Positions 31,425 through 45,004 are shown, counted from the stretch's first letter. The stretch is 64,000 bases of DNA from Cristatella mucedo (GCA_009760855.2 WPIO01000330.1:1-64000); one strand, 5' to 3'. Made by a program: numbers and translations. Notes: generated by a model not told the origin, from the letters alone.

Positions 31425-33290
31425 AACTACTATAAAAAAGTATTGTTAAAGCACCGGTGCACTTTTTTAAAATGCCTATGTCTACGATAAACCGACTCCT
31501 TAACTCCTCCCAGATTAGCTATATCCCTAGCAATTATCGTGAAGATCAAGCAGATTGCTTCCGTAGCATCTTTCTCGACAAGAGAGACAAGAGCAGGGAT
31601 TCCATCCCTAGGGTTGCAGCATAACATGCCTACTGGAATTATGTCCTACAACTGCATGGAGCTCCTTAACATCTACGTTCAAGGAAGCAATGAGTGGCAA
31701 TATTCTAAAGTGGATATCCTTATCAAAGAAGAGAAATAGTCCAGTAGACCCTATTCTTGCTCTCCTGCTTCCGATATGCTATTATATATCTTCTGGTTCT
31801 ATGCATATTTAAAGCGATAAAGATGTCATTAGCCTTTCTTCAAATCCCAGCACCTCTCACAAAGGCTATAACCTGGCCACTACTCAAGAAAGCAACGATT
31901 GACTGAGAGACGTTGGGCAACTTCTCAGTCTCTCTTCTATAGCTAATATAAAAGAAGCTGGACTGATTCGTTGCAGACCAGCTGAACTCTTATAGTGGAA
32001 TTAGTAACGTCGGTAGTAAGATTCAATATGGTTTTAGAACTAATTAGTCCACGGAGTTAACATAACTTCTTGTGTGTTATGACGTTCGTAGTAATGCAGG
32101 CTTAAGCTTGTTCGGCTGCATTTTTATGCTTGTTTTGATACTATCGATATGCCAGTGCTCGTGTGCGGTGCGTCTTGCCGGTTTATCACTGGCACTGCAC
32201 TGCAATAGTCTAGTTATTATCTCAGTAGCCCACTCCAGAAAATAACCGTTGACGGACAATGATCAACATGGGACCCTATTTCAAGTTGAGGTACCTACGG
32301 GCTTTGTCCTCAGTTGTGTTCGTTTAACAGTTTAGACTGACAGCTTGCCGATTTGATAGCCAGGCACAATCTAGGCTTTCACCACGTATAGAACACTCAC
32401 TGGCCCCTTTGGTTTTACGCCTCCTAGTCCTTCAGCGTGTAAAATATTCTCACCTTTCATGCTGCATGTATATATGATATCCACACATACATGTAAGCAA
32501 ATCTTTATAAATTGGATGATTAAAGCAACTTACTCGTTATGGAAAAAACTGTGGAATTTCCAAAGGGGTACGGTTATATCTTACAATCGCCTCTGGTCTT
32601 TGATATGTATTATTGAATCTAAGACTTCCCATTCCAAATGGACCGTTTATTGAACGACCACATGATTTCCACTGTCAAGCCAGCATACCTTCAGCTAAAT
32701 AATATCATTAAATTCCGGCTTCTTTAGTCTGGGATACTACATTTATATTGGGAATTTTTGTGCAGCTTCCTGTCCCGACCTCCGAATTTCACTGTTCGTT
32801 TGCCAGCATTTGCAACCAGGTTCCTGTTTCTTTAGCTTCAGCCTACCTATCAGATTTGCTTCCCCACGAGGCTAAGCATGCTACTACCCACCCTTCTAAA
32901 TCTGGTGGTTTACCTACACCTCCAATGAATGTCTAGTCATTTGGAGACCTTGTCATTAGTTCGCATGGTTCTAAAGCCTGAACAGACTTTGGCCTATCGT
33001 CATGACGGATCCTGACTTTACAAGGATGTTTAGTAAGCTTCTATTTATGCCACCACTTAGTGGGTCCATGTGATTTTCCTTTTGTGTGCTTAACTGTGAG
33101 GACACTCTTATTGCTGCCATAGCCACAGTATCATGGTGACCCTGTATGAGTCACATCTAAGTAGATTGTGCTTGCAGTGATTGAGCATTCTATTAACAGT
33201 TCCGTCATGATTCCTTTTCAGGGAATGTAAATTACCTGGAAAGTTTTCTCTAGATACTGCATGATTAAACTATTATTGCTTGCGTTCGAA
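31425..33290 (+). pseudogene. Decayed LINE-A relic in unit 2
   Basis: Plus-strand LINE-A remnant with the landmarks CTCCCAGATTAGCTATATCC (31516), GACCAGCTGAACTCTTATA (31976) and CACTTAGTGGGTCCATGTG (33054). It is heavily stopped and has no usable ORF. Confidence 0.8.
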
Positions 33291-33875
33291 ACTTAGAAAT
33301 GCTGTAGGCTAGTGAGCTGTGTGCACTTTAATGCTGCACGGTGTATCTGGAATCATGTTTAGTTTATATTGAAAATAATATTTTTTATATGGCTAAAAAT
33401 GATTGCACATTGTTTGAACCTAAAATGACGGTTAAAGCGGCTTCACAAGCAGCTTGTGGTTGTTAGCTGCAGAACTGTTTAGAACAATTCCAAACGAGAC
33501 TTCACCTGTAATGATACTTAGCATTTCGCTTTATCTAAAACTTAACGCTTTAAATAGCATTATTTATTTAAAGCCGGTAACTTCAATCATATTTTCTATT
33601 GAAATATTTGTCTACTCAGAGTACCTCAGTCGACAAGCTAACTACTTATCAATCTTGTTATCGATGCTTCCGAAGATACAAGAGTTGTCTTCATGTCGGA
33701 CTACGAAGTTCGAACGTAGTTCATACCAAATTAAAAGGTGCTACGTTCACGGTGCGGATTATGTTCAACAGATGTTTTACTAGTGCTGTTTTTAATGCCG
33801 ATTGTAGTACGACTTCTATGTGTGGTGTTGCGTTGCAAGAGTGTAAACCAGGTATACTTTCCATTTCTGTTTCAG

Positions 33876-34016
33876 CTTGAGGTGCTCGATGTCAGAAGGA
33901 ACACGAAGCTAACCACTTTACCTTCTTCGATATGCCAGCTTCAAGCTCTGAAAAATCTGGTGGCTTCTTTTTGTGGCCTAACTGAACTGCCAGACTCCTG
34001 GGTCGGAATGAAGTCG
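33876..34016 (+). CDS. LRR exon of unit 3 (47 codons, phase 0-0)
   Basis: Acceptor TTCTGTTTCAG ends at 33875 and the donor is TCG|GTAAGC at 34017. The open 141 nt encode LEVLDVRRNTKLTTLPSSI and then KNLVASFCGLTELPDSWVG. The best match to a canonical LRR among the array exons. It follows exon 1 (…VTDLTT) in perfect repeat register. Confidence 0.75.
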
Positions 34017-34084
34017 GTAAGCTCAGAAGTGAAGTTGCAACGCCTAGATTTAAACAAAATTAACCTAGGCAACGTCTAACTACT

Positions 34085-35935
34085 ATAATAAAATAATTTT
34101 TAAAGCACTGGTGCACTTTTCTAAAATGCCTATGACTACGATCAACCGACTCCTTAACCCCACATGGATTAGCTATAGCCCTAGCAATCATCGTGAAGAT
34201 TCAGCAGTTTGCTTCTGTAGCATCTTTGTCAACAAGATAGACAAGAGCAGGGAAAACTTCCCTAGGGTGGCAGCACGACATGCCTATTGGAATTATGTCC
34301 TACAATTGCATGCAGCTCCTCAGTATCTACGTTCAAGGAAGCTATGAGTGGCATCATTCTAAAGTGGATATCCTTATCAAAGAAGAGAAATCGTCCAGAA
34401 GGCCCTATTCTTGCTCTCCTGATTCTGACATGGTATTATCTTCTGATTTTATGCATATTTAACAGAATCAATATGTCATTAGCCTTTCTTTAAGTCCCAG
34501 CACGTTACAGAAAGGCAATAATAAGGCCACTACTCAAGAAAGCAACGATTGACTGAGAGAAGTTGGGCAACTTCTCAGTCTCTCTTCTATAGCTAATATA
34601 AAAGAAGCTGGACTGATTCGTTGCAGACCAGCTGAGCTCTTATAGTGGAATTACTCACATCGGTAGAAAGATTAAATCTTGTTATAGAAGTAATCAGTCC
34701 ACGGAGTCAACATAACTTCTTGTGTATCATGGCCTTCTTAGGAATGCAGGACTATGCTTGTTCGGCTAGATTTTTAGGCTTGTTTTGATACTATCGATAT
34801 GCCAGTCCTCGAGTGCGAAGCAGCTGGGCTGTTCATCAGTGGCACTGCACAGCAATAGTCCAGTTCCTATCTCAGTACCACACTCCGGAGATTAACTCTT
34901 GACGGACAATGATCAACATCGGAACCTATTTCAAGTCTAGGTAACTATGGGCTTTGTCCTTAGTTGTGTTCGTTTAACAGTTTAGACTGACCACTTGCCG
35001 ATGTGATAGCTAGGCACAATCTAGGCTTTAACCACGTACAGAACACTCACTGGCCCCTTTGCTTTTATGCCTTATAGTCATCCAGCATATCGAATTTTCT
35101 CACCTCTTATGGTGCATGTATTGATGACATCCACACGTGAATGTAAGCAAAACATTCTAAATTAGATGATCAAAGCCAGTAACTCGTTATCGAAAAAAAC
35201 TAAGTGGAATCTCAAAAAGGGTATGGTAATATTGTACAATCGGCTCTGGTCTTTTACATGTATTATTGAATCTAAGGCTTCCCATTCGAAATGGACCGTT
35301 TATTGAACGACCACATGAGCTCCACTGTCAAGTCTGCATACTTTGAGCTAAATAATATCGGTAAATTCGGGTTGTTTAGTCGGGGATACCACATGTGTAT
35401 TTGGAGTTTTGAGCAGCTTGCTGGCTCGACTTGCGAATTTTACTGTTCGTTTGCCAGCATTAGCAACACGGTTCGTTTTTCTTTAGCCCCAGCCTACCTC
35501 CGATTTGCTTCCTCACGAGGTTAAGCATCCTACTACCCACCCTTCTAAATCTGGTGGTTTACCTACACCTCCGATGAATGTCGAATCCTTGTGAGACCTT
35601 GTCATTAGTTCGCATGGTCTTAAAGCCTGAACAGACTTTGGCCTATCGTCATGCCGTATCCTGACTTTAAAAGGATGTTTAAAAAGCTTCTATTTATCCC
35701 ACCACTTAGTGGGTCCATGTGATTTCTCTTTTGAAAGCTTAACTGTGAGGACACTTTTATTGCTGCCATAGCCACAGTATCATGGTGACCCTGTATGTGT
35801 CACCTCTAACTAGGTTGGGCTTGCAGTCATTGAGCATTCTAGTAACAGTTCCGTCAGGCTTCCTTTTCAGGGAATGTAAATTACCTGGAAAGTTCTCTTT
35901 GGATGCTGCATAAATGTATTATTATCGCTTATGTT
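34085..35935 (+). pseudogene. Decayed LINE-A relic in unit 3
   Basis: Same LINE-A landmarks as in unit 2 (GACTACGATCAACCGACTCC at 34134, CACTTAGTGGGTCCATGTG at 35703). Multiple stops and small indels. Confidence 0.8.
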
Positions 35936-36629
35936 TGAAACTTATGAATGATGTAGCCTATTTAGCTGTGTGCACTCAGATGCTGCATCGGTGCAGTTGA
36001 AATCATGTTTAGTTTACATTGCAAATAATATTTTTGGTACTTTTACAAATGATCACACATTGTAATAACCTCCAACGACTGTTAAAACACCTTGATAAAC
36101 AGCTCGTGGTTGTTAGCTGTTTAGCTGTTTAGAACAAATCCAATCGAGACTTCATCTGCAGTGATACTTTGCATTTTGCTTTATCTAAAACTCAATGCTT
36201 TAAATCGCGTTAGCGATTTAAAGTCGGTAACTTTAATTATATTTTTTTATTGAAAGGTTTGTCGACTCAGAGTACCTAAGTCGACATGATAATTACTCTT
36301 CAGTCTTTTTATCGAAGCTTCCGAAGTTACAAGGGTTGCCTGTATGTCGGACCACTAAGTTGGCCTGTTGTGTATACCAAATTAGAAATGGAAGAAGGTG
36401 TTCGGTAACTACTGCAATAAATGCTGACAGTAATCTGCTTGGTGGAATGCGATTATTCAAAGGCTGATAATTGCATCTTTTAGCAGAGATCATATGCTCA
36501 GCAAATTTGCAGCTTTTACTTTTAATTTACTCTATGGCAACAATGCTCTAGCCTTCTCCTGTTGCCTAAAATGTGTCGACTTTGTTGCAAACGCAGTCGA
36601 TTTCAGTTAAGGTAAAAGTAGTGATGCAT

Positions 36630-37445
36630 AGGGACATAATAGATAGGAGATAAAAAAGGTAATGAATACACTTTTTGCTACTAGAACGATTGAAAATAAC
36701 ATCCGTCTGACAGATGAGGCACTAGCATGGTTTAATCTATCTGTGTCGTGTAGGGCTCAAGTGTCATCCATCAGCCAAGTCACCTGTTGAGTTCCTCAAC
36801 GGTCCATCCTCTTTGCGGTGCTGTTCTACTTTATTTACTCTAACTCTGGGAAAAGTGTTTCAGGCCCTTCGCCTAGCCATTCGCTAATAAGCTAACGATA
36901 TGCAACTGTATTTGTCATTCAAACCGCTGGAACCAGCTGCAGCAACTGATAAACTAAATACTTGCCTTGCCCACATTCGTTTCTCGATGTCGGCTAATGT
37001 TATTAAACTGAGCGATAATAAAATTGAAGTGCTACTTATACGGCACCCGAAGCACGTCGCTGGATTACAAGGCTTTGCTCTTCTAATACGTGATACTGTT
37101 GTGCAACCATCATGGTGTCCTCGGAATTGGCATGCCGTCCTTCGCCTACGTTTGGAAAGCTTCGTTAAGAAGACTGCTTCCAAAGCTATTAATAATGTCG
37201 ATCCCAATTAAGGTCAAGCAACTGTCGTGTGTAGCGTCCTGAAGATTGTTTAGCTAGCTCTATAGTACTGTCTTATCTAGATTATTGTGAACACATTTAG
37301 GTTAGGCTACCTGGAAAAGCCACTAGGCCAGTGCAGCTAGCTATGAATAGGGCTACAAGGCGAGTTCCGTAAATCCGAGAGGTTCTTCTCTTTCTTTAAG
37401 AAAGCTTCGGTGGCTGCCGGTTGATCGATGGATGCAGAGGAACGC
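36630..37445 (+). pseudogene. Decayed LINE-B RT relic in unit 4
   Basis: Near-identical to the relic in unit 1. The open frame 36900-37211 reads [36 protein letters not shown] and LESFVKKTASKA. Stops upstream remove the catalytic region. Confidence 0.8.
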
Positions 37446-38207
37446 TGTCCACTACGACAGTTAGGTTAAGGCTTTAGAGATGACTGGCACGGGTTGTCGA
37501 GGGCAGCTTGCTGCAGTGTTGTATGTGGCACAACTTCCTGCAACGTTGTATCTAGTTCTTACGTCAAAGTTTCCTACAAAAATAATAGAGCAGCTTTTTA
37601 GCTTCGTGTCACCGAATTTTGTCGAATTTGATCACCTCTTCAAAAGAATATGTCCTCAGCCTTTTCTGCATACTCCCTTCTTAAAGGACCAGTAATTGAC
37701 ATTGATACAAACCACGATTCAATTTGCGTTCTTGACTAAACCTATGAGGCACCTAAAACTGTGAACTTGTTGACTGATATCACAACTTTTCGAGGCTTAT
37801 GATATTCAAGACGAAACGTATGTAAGATATGTTCACTTTATAGACTTCCGGTAGTTTTTATATTGACTATATATGTATACTATATACGTATTGCTATCTC
37901 CAATTAGTTTTTGTTGCTCTTAGTACTTATTTCAGCATCTGTGAGCTGTATCATGTTTTGAACGGCTCTAAAAGTCTTCATTTCTTCCACGTGTAAAGGG
38001 AACATAAATAAAGTGTTATGTTCACGCTGCAGATTGTGTTCAACAGATGTTTTTTTAGTGCTGTTGATATTGCCGATGAAAGTACGACTTCAATGTGCTG
38101 TGTCTGCTACCTATTTATAATATGTTTTTGCGGTTACCTTCCCATGTGGCACTTTTATAAGGTTTGCAAGAGTGTAAACCAAGTTTACTTTCCATTTCTA
38201 TTTCTAG

Positions 38208-38348
38208 CTTGAGCTGCTCAATATCAGAGACAACGAGAAGCTAATCACTTTACCTTCTTCGATATGCCAGCTTCAAGGTCTGAAGACGCTGGCGGCTGGT
38301 TCTTGTGACCTAACTAAACTGCCAGACTCCTGGGACAGCATGAAGTCG
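38208..38348 (+). CDS. LRR exon of unit 4 (47 codons, phase 0-0)
   Basis: Acceptor ATTTCTATTTCTAG ends at 38207 and the donor is TCG|GTAAGC at 38349. The open 141 nt encode LELLNIRDNEKLITLPSSI and then KTLAAGSCDLTKLPDSWDS. It is the intact counterpart of the interrupted exon in unit 1, sharing CTTGAGCTGCTCAATATCAG at its start. Confidence 0.74.
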
Positions 38349-38419
38349 GTAAGCTCAGAAGTAGAGTTGCAATGCCTAGATTAAAAAAAAAGTTAAGCCT
38401 AGCTAACGTCTAACTAATA

Positions 38420-40230
38420 TAAAAACAATTGTTGAAGCGATGGTGCACGTTTCTAAAATGCTGATGTCGACGATCAACCGACTCCTTATCCCCTTCCGGA
38501 TTAGCTATATCCCTAGCAATCATCGTGAAGATCCAGCAGTTTGCTTCTGTAGCATCTTTGTCAACATGATAGACAAGAGCAGGGATTCCTTCCCTAGGGT
38601 GGCATTATGCCTACTGGAATTATGTCCTACAGTTGCATGCAGCTCCTAAGTATCTACGTTCAAGGAAGCTATGAGTGGCATCATTCTAAAGTCATTCTAA
38701 AGTGGATATCCTTATCAAAGAAGAGAAATAGTCCAGTAGGCCCTATTCTTGCTCTCCTGATTCTGAGATGCTATTGTCTTCTGGTTCTGTGCATATTTAA
38801 TGCAATAAATATGTTAGTAGCCTTTCTTCAAGTCCCAGCGCCTTACTGAAAGGCAATAATCAGGCCACTACTCAAGAAAGTAACTATTGACTGAGAGAAG
38901 TTGGGCAACTTCTCAGTCTCTCTGCTATAGCTAATATAAGAGAAGCTTGACTGATTCGTGGCAGACCAGCTGAACTCTTATAGTGGAATTACTCACTTCA
39001 GTAGTAAGATTCAATGTGGTTTTACAACCAATCAGTCCACGGATTCAACATAACTTCTTGTGTATCATGATCTTCTTAGGAATGCAGGCTTATGCTTTTT
39101 GGCTGGATTTTTAGGCTTGTTTTGATACTATCGATATGCCAATCCTCGAGTGCAAAGCAGCTGGCCTGTTCATCACTGGCACTGCACAGCAATAGTCCAG
39201 TTCCTATCTCAATAGCCCGCTTCGGAGAATAACTGTTGACAGACAATGATCACCATCGGACCCTATTTCAAGTTGAGGTACCTCGGGGGTTTGTCCTTAG
39301 TTGTGTTCGTTTACCAGTTTAGACGGACCACTTGCCGATGCGATAGCCAGGCGCAATCTAGGCTTTCACCATGTAGAGAACACTCACTGGCCCCTTTGCT
39401 TTTATGCCTCCTAGTCCTCCAGCATATCGAATTTTCTCACCTCCAAGCTGCATGTATTGATGACCTCCACACACGAATGTAAGCAAGTCTTTCTAAATTA
39501 GATGATTAAAGCGACTAACATGTTATGGTAAAAACTAAGTGGAATTTCCAAATGGGTACGGTTATATCGTACATACGGCTCTGCTCTTTTATATGTATTA
39601 TTGAATTTAAGGCTTTCTGTTCAAAATGGACAATTTATTGAACGACCTCATGAGCTACACTGTCAAGCCGGCATGCTTTCAGCTAAATAATATAATTAAA
39701 TTCAGGCTTCTTTAGTCAGGGATACTACGTCAATATTTTGAATTTTGTAAAGCTTCCTGTCTCGACCTCCGACATTCACCGTTTGTTTGCCAGCATTTGC
39801 AACACCTTTTTTTCCTTTTTTTCTTTAGCCCCAGCCTACCTATCAGATTTGCTTCCCCACGAGGCTAAGCATGCTACTACCCACCCTTCTAAATCTGGTG
39901 GTTTACCTTCACCTCCAATAAATGTCTAATCCTTTGGAGACCTTTTCATTAGTTCGCATGGTCTTAAAGCCTATACAGACTTTGGCCTATCGTCATGCCA
40001 TACCCTGACTTTAAAAAGATGTTTAAATGCACCTATTGATCCCACCACTTAGTGGGTCCATGTGATTTTCCTTTTGTGTGCTTATCTGCGAGGACACTTT
40101 ATTGCTGCCATTAGCCACTGTAGCATGGTGACCCTGTATGTGTCACCTCTAACTAGGTTGTGCGTGCAGTCATGGAGCATTCTAGTAACAGCTCATTCAT
40201 GCTTCTTTACCCAGGAATTCAAATTTCTTC
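38420..40230 (+). pseudogene. Decayed LINE-A relic in unit 4
   Basis: Plus-strand remnant with ATGCTGATGTCGACGATCAA (38459), very close to the LINE-A copy at 49022, then the same decayed RT and 3' UTR as in other units. It is split at its 3' end by the LINE-B insertion and finishes at 42646-42695. Confidence 0.8.
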
Positions 40231-42645
40231 AATGTAATGTAATGTAATGTATCTCCGTCAGTAACTCCACAAAGTCATAAAGACCATGTGGGTGTTATGC
40301 AGGAGAGTTTTGTATAGCTCACTCACAGCTGAAGCGGCTTTCGGTACGCATTCGGTAGCCAACAGACTTCGTCTCACGCAACAAAGAGAAAGTGGGAAGC
40401 ATAGCAGAGTTAGGAGAGCAGTTGAGGTCGTGAGTAGCATAGAAGTAGCAGTTCAGGACCGCTGAAAAAGATGTGCCATAGTCGGCAGTTGCAGAGTAGA
40501 TGACGTTGCGTATTAATTGTGGAAGCGAGTTCCACAGTCTAGGACCTGCTGAGCTAAAGCTTCGGTTGCCAACTGTCTTAAAGCAGAGGAATGGGGCAGC
40601 TAATTTATTGTCCACACAGGACCTGAGGGCGCGAACAGGCTGAAACTGATGCAGCAGATCAGCTAGGTACGAAGGAGCCAAGCAGTGGCCGGCCTTGTGG
40701 GTCAGCGTAAGAACTTTTCTTTGTATTCTTTTCTCAACCGGCAACCATCCTAGCTCTTTTAGCAGAGGTGACACGTGCTCAAACCGCTGGGACTTGAAGA
40801 CCAGCCTTGCAGCCATATTCATAATCCGCTGTAGTGGCATAATCGCTTTCTTTGGTAGACTAGCCAAAAGGGAATTACAATAATCAAGCCGAGACAGAAC
40901 TAAAGAGCTAGTGAAATTTTTTACAAGCCACTGTGGGAGACAGCTTCTAATCTTGGATAAGGATTGGATGTGATGGTAGCTGTAGAGGCAGTCTTCTGAA
41001 TGAAGCTTTTGTAATTGAGGCAGCTGTCGAACACGACACCTAGATTACGAGCACGTGGTGAAGGTCCCACAATAGCATCACCTATTAGAACAGCAAAGCC
41101 TTTTAATCCCAGCCACACGCTTAGGGTGTCTTATGAGCAGCAGTTCGGTTTAATCGTCATTTAATTTCAGGAAGTTTTCCGACTTCCAGGATCGAATATC
41201 GGCAAGGCAAGCATTCAGTTTCTCAGTTGCTGCAGCAGATTCCGACGGTTTAAATGACAAATACAACTGAGTATCGTCAGCATAGAAGTGATATCCTATT
41301 CCATGGGCCTTAATCACTTTTCCCAGAGGTTGTGTTTAAATGGAGAACAGCAAGGGACCAAGTACAGACCCTTGAGGGATTCCACAGGTGACCCTTCTCA
41401 TGTCTGAGACCTGACCCCCACACGGCACGGATTGAACACGATCAGACAAGTATGATTTAAACCACGCCAGTGCTTCGTCTGCCAGACCGATCCTTGTTCT
41501 CAATCGTTCAAGCAGACCTTCGTGATCAATGGTGTCGAAGGCAGCAGACAGATCTAGCAGAGCTAGGGCATTTATAGGCAACATTCCCGTCGTCGTTGCC
41601 ACGTAGAATGTCACTGTTAACACGGAGGAGAGCAGTTTCAGTAGACTGCTGCCTCTTGAAACCTGATTGAAATGTTTCTGACATTCCATTATTTTCAATA
41701 TGTTCAACTAGCTGCTTAGCAACAATTTTTTCAAGAATCTTTGATAAGAATGGAAAAAGGGAAACTGGACGATAGTTTGCTAGGACCTCTGTGTCTAATC
41801 CAGGCTTTTAAAGAATAGGTCTAACGATTGCCGATTTGAAGGACTTGGGGATGACCCCTTTTCCCAAAGAAGCATTAAAAATCTTGGTTATGGCAGGGCT
41901 AAGTTGGTCTGCAAGTGAAGACCACAGAGATGAAGGTATAGGGTCTTCAGGAGACGAGCTCTTTTTGCTAGACCTTATTAAGGCAGCCACATCACAGGCA
42001 GAAACATTGGAGAACCTTTTAAGAAAGGTCACAGGTTGAGGAACGGCGATTGCTTTGGTCAGAGGGGGCATAATGGAGGCACGAATGTGCACAATTTTTT
42101 CAGTAAAGAAGGCTGATAACTTTTCGGCTGAGCCCTTAATATCTGGGGAGTCAGACCTCACAGCATTGGCCAGTAAATGGTTTACTGTCTTATTAATCTG
42201 TTTAGTGTCCGACTGGCAGGAATTCAGCTTTCTAATGAAAAAAGAAGCCCTGGCTTTTTTAAGCTTTCGGGTGTAAACTTGAAAGAAGTCTTTAAAATTA
42301 CTAGGTCTGCCTCAGACCCCGATTTCTTGAAACGACGTTCCAGCCTGCGCTTAACACGGCGCTTCTTAAGGAGTTTTTTCGTAAATTGAAAGGAATCTCG
42401 ACGACTTTGAACACGGATAGAGCGAACGGGAGCATGCTTGTCAAGAGCACTCCTGAGTGTCATGTTCATCGCATCTGTGAGGGTATCGAGGCTGCCGGTC
42501 GAGTCTGAATGCAGATCAAGAAGGCCTGCATCACAAACAGATTTCAAAAACTTGTCCAAGTCAATGCTTTGTAAGTTACGTCGTTTGGCAATATCGACAT
42601 TGCCCTGTACGTACGAGGTAGCAGGAACAGTAAACGAGACCGAAG
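40231..42645 (-). mobile_element. LINE-B, long copy inserted in unit 4
   Basis: Plus-strand text opens with a clean AATGT-repeat tail (40231-40251). On the minus strand the order is: linker (42224-42682; LDKHAPVRSIRVQSRRDSF, KKRRVKRRLERRFKK); fingers (41808-42161; SSPEDPIPSSLWSSLADQL); RT core (41336-41707; [33 protein letters not shown]); a stop just after; the YADD box near 41275; and C-terminal pieces at 40921-41118 and 40319-40867. No endonuclease is left. It is broken by several stops and frameshifts. Absent from the other units, so younger than the array. Confidence 0.9.
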
Positions 42646-43429
42646 AAAGTTCTCTTAAGATGCTGCGTAAATGTATTATCATTGCTTATGTTTGAAATTA
42701 ATGAATGCTGTAGCCTATTGAGGTGTGTGCACTCCGATGCTGCATCGGTGTAGCTGGAATCATGTTTAGTTTACATTGAAAATAATGTTTTTGATATAGC
42801 TAAAAATGATTATACATTGTTAGAATCCAAAATATCGGTTAAAGCAGCTTCACAAACAGCTAGTGGTTGTTAGCTGCAGAACTGTTTAGAACAATTCAGA
42901 TCGAGTCTTCATCTGTAATGATACTTATCATTTCGCTTTATCTAAAACTTAAAGCTTTAAATAGCATTAGTCATTTAAAGCTGGTCACTTTGACTTAATT
43001 TTCTATTGAAAGGTTGGTCGACTCAGGGTACCTCAGTGGATATGCTAATGACTTGTCAGTCTTTTTATCGTAGCATTCGAAGTTACAAGGGTTGTCTCTT
43101 TATCGGACTACTAAGTTGACCTGAAGTGGATACCAAATTAAAAATAGGAGGAGCTGTTTGGTAACTACCGCATTGAACGCTCAAATTAATTTGCTTGATA
43201 GAATGCGAATATTTAAAGGCTGATAATTGCATCTTCCAGCAGAGATTATATGCTCCACAAATTTGATGCTTCTACGTTTGATGGACTCTATGACAACTAT
43301 GCTCTCGCTTTTTCCTGCTGGCATGGTATAGGTCCTATGTCTCTTATAATTTTGCTAATCAATATTTTTATTTGATAAAAATATAAAGAGTTCATTACAA
43401 ACACATTCGAGTTGATGTTAGGAAAAAAG

Positions 43430-44240
43430 AGTGATGCTGTGTGGCATAACAGATCGGAGATAAAAAGGTGATAAATGCACTTTTTGCTACTTGAACGATT
43501 GAGGGTAACATCGCTCTGTCAGACGAGGCACTGGCATGGTTTAATCTATCTGGACGTGTAGGGCTTAGGTCTCATCCTCCAGCCAAGTCTCTTGTGGAGT
43601 CCTTCACGGATCCATCCTCGGTCCTTTGCGGTTGTCCTTTATACTCCTTTCAATCTCCTGGAAAGGTGTTTAAGGCCAATGCCGTAGCATTTCGCTTTTT
43701 GGCTTATGATATGCAACTGTATTTGTCATTCAAACCGTTGGAACCAGATGCAGCAACTGATAAACTGAATACTTGTCTTGCCGACATTCTATCCTGGATG
43801 TCAGCTAATGTTGTTAAACTAAGCAGTAATAAAACTGAAGTACTACTCATAGGGCACACGAAGCATGTGGCACGATTACACGGCTTCGCTCTTTTAATAA
43901 GTGATACTGCGGTGCAACCATCATCGTGTGCTTGGAATTGGGGTGCAGCCTTTCGCCTACGTTGGGAAAGCTCCGTTAAGAAGACTGCTTCATGAGCAAT
44001 TAATCACGTCGATCCCTAATAACATTAGGAACTGTTGTCTTTAGTGTCGTGAAAACAATTTAGCTAGCTCTATAGTACTGTCCTATTTTGTGTATTGTAA
44101 ATCCCTTTAGGAATGCTACCTCGAAAGCTACTAGGCCACTGCAGCTAGCTATGAATGCGGCTGGTTTGGAAATCGCAGAGGTTCTTCTCCTTCGTTAAGA
44201 GAGTTTGGATGGCTGCCGGTTGATGAACGGATGCAGAGGA
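43430..44240 (+). pseudogene. Decayed LINE-B RT relic in unit 5
   Basis: Open frame 43594-43995 holds [38 protein letters not shown] and LLISDTAVQPSSCAW; the YADD box reads AYDMQLY. The rest is stopped. Homologous to the relics of units 1, 2 and 4. Confidence 0.8.
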
Positions 44241-45004
44241 GCATTGTCAACTGCGACAGTTAGGTTGATATTTTAGATATTACTGCACTAGTTGTCGAGG
44301 GTAGCTTGCTGCAGCGTTGTATCTAGCACAACTAGCTGCAACATTGTATCTAGTTCTTACTTCAAAGTCTCCTACAAAAGAACCTAGCAGCTTCTTAGCA
44401 TCGTGTCACCGAATTTTGTCAATTTAGGTCACCTTTCCAAAAGAATATGCCCTCCGGCGTTTCTGCATACTACGTTTTTCGGGTACCAGTCATCACATTG
44501 ATACAAGCCGAACATCCATGTGGGTCCTTGAGGCACTTAAAACTGTGAACTTGTTGACTGATATCCCAACCTTTCGAGGCTATATGATTTTCAAGACGAA
44601 ACCTATGTCGGATATGTTCACTTTATTGGCTTCGGGTAGTTTTTATGTTCACTATCTATATAGGCTATTTAGGCTATATACGTATTATTATCTCAAATTA
44701 GTTTTTGTTGCTCTTCGTGCTTATTTCAGCAGCTGTGAGCTGTATCATACTTCGAACGCCTCTGGAAGTTTTCTATTTCTGCCACGTCTAAAGTGAACCA
44801 AAAATAAAGTGTTACGTTCACGGTGCGAATTATGTTCAACGGATGTTTTACTAGTGCTGTTTATAATGCCGATTATTGTACGACTTCTATGTGCTGTGTC
44901 AGCTACCTATTCATAATACGTTTTTGCTGTTAACTTCCCTTACAGCAATTTTATAAGGCTTGCAAGAGTGTAAACCAGCATATACTTTCCATTTCTGTTT
45001 CTAG

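Larger units (their letters stand above)
28955..33295 (+). repeat. LRR-exon array, unit 2 (4341 bp)
   Basis: Complete unit. It starts at GAATGCTGAAGCC, then unique sequence with CTGCAGAACTGTTTGGAACA (29125), LINE-B relic 29640-30450, spacer, LRR exon 31221-31361, LINE-A relic 31425-33290. The stretch from about 31000 to 33000 is nearly identical to unit 5 (44830-46650). Confidence 0.85.
33296..35945 (+). repeat. LRR-exon array, unit 3 (2650 bp, internally deleted)
   Basis: Starts like the others (33296), but at about 33737 the sequence jumps from TACCAAATTAAAA to GGTGCTACGTTCACGGTGCG, which in unit 2 lie about 1.6 kb apart (about 29400 and 31035). The LINE-B relic is thereby deleted. The LRR exon (33876-34016) and LINE-A relic (34085-35935) remain. 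Confidence 0.82.
35946..42702 (+). repeat. LRR-exon array, unit 4 (about 4340 bp plus a 2.4-kb LINE-B insertion)
   Basis: Order: unique start, LINE-B relic 36630-37445, spacer, LRR exon 38208-38348, LINE-A relic 38420-40230, then a LINE-B on the minus strand (40231-42645), then the last bases of the LINE-A relic (42646-42695). Without the LINE-B the unit is about 4.34 kb, the same as unit 2. Its left half is nearly identical to unit 1. Confidence 0.85.
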
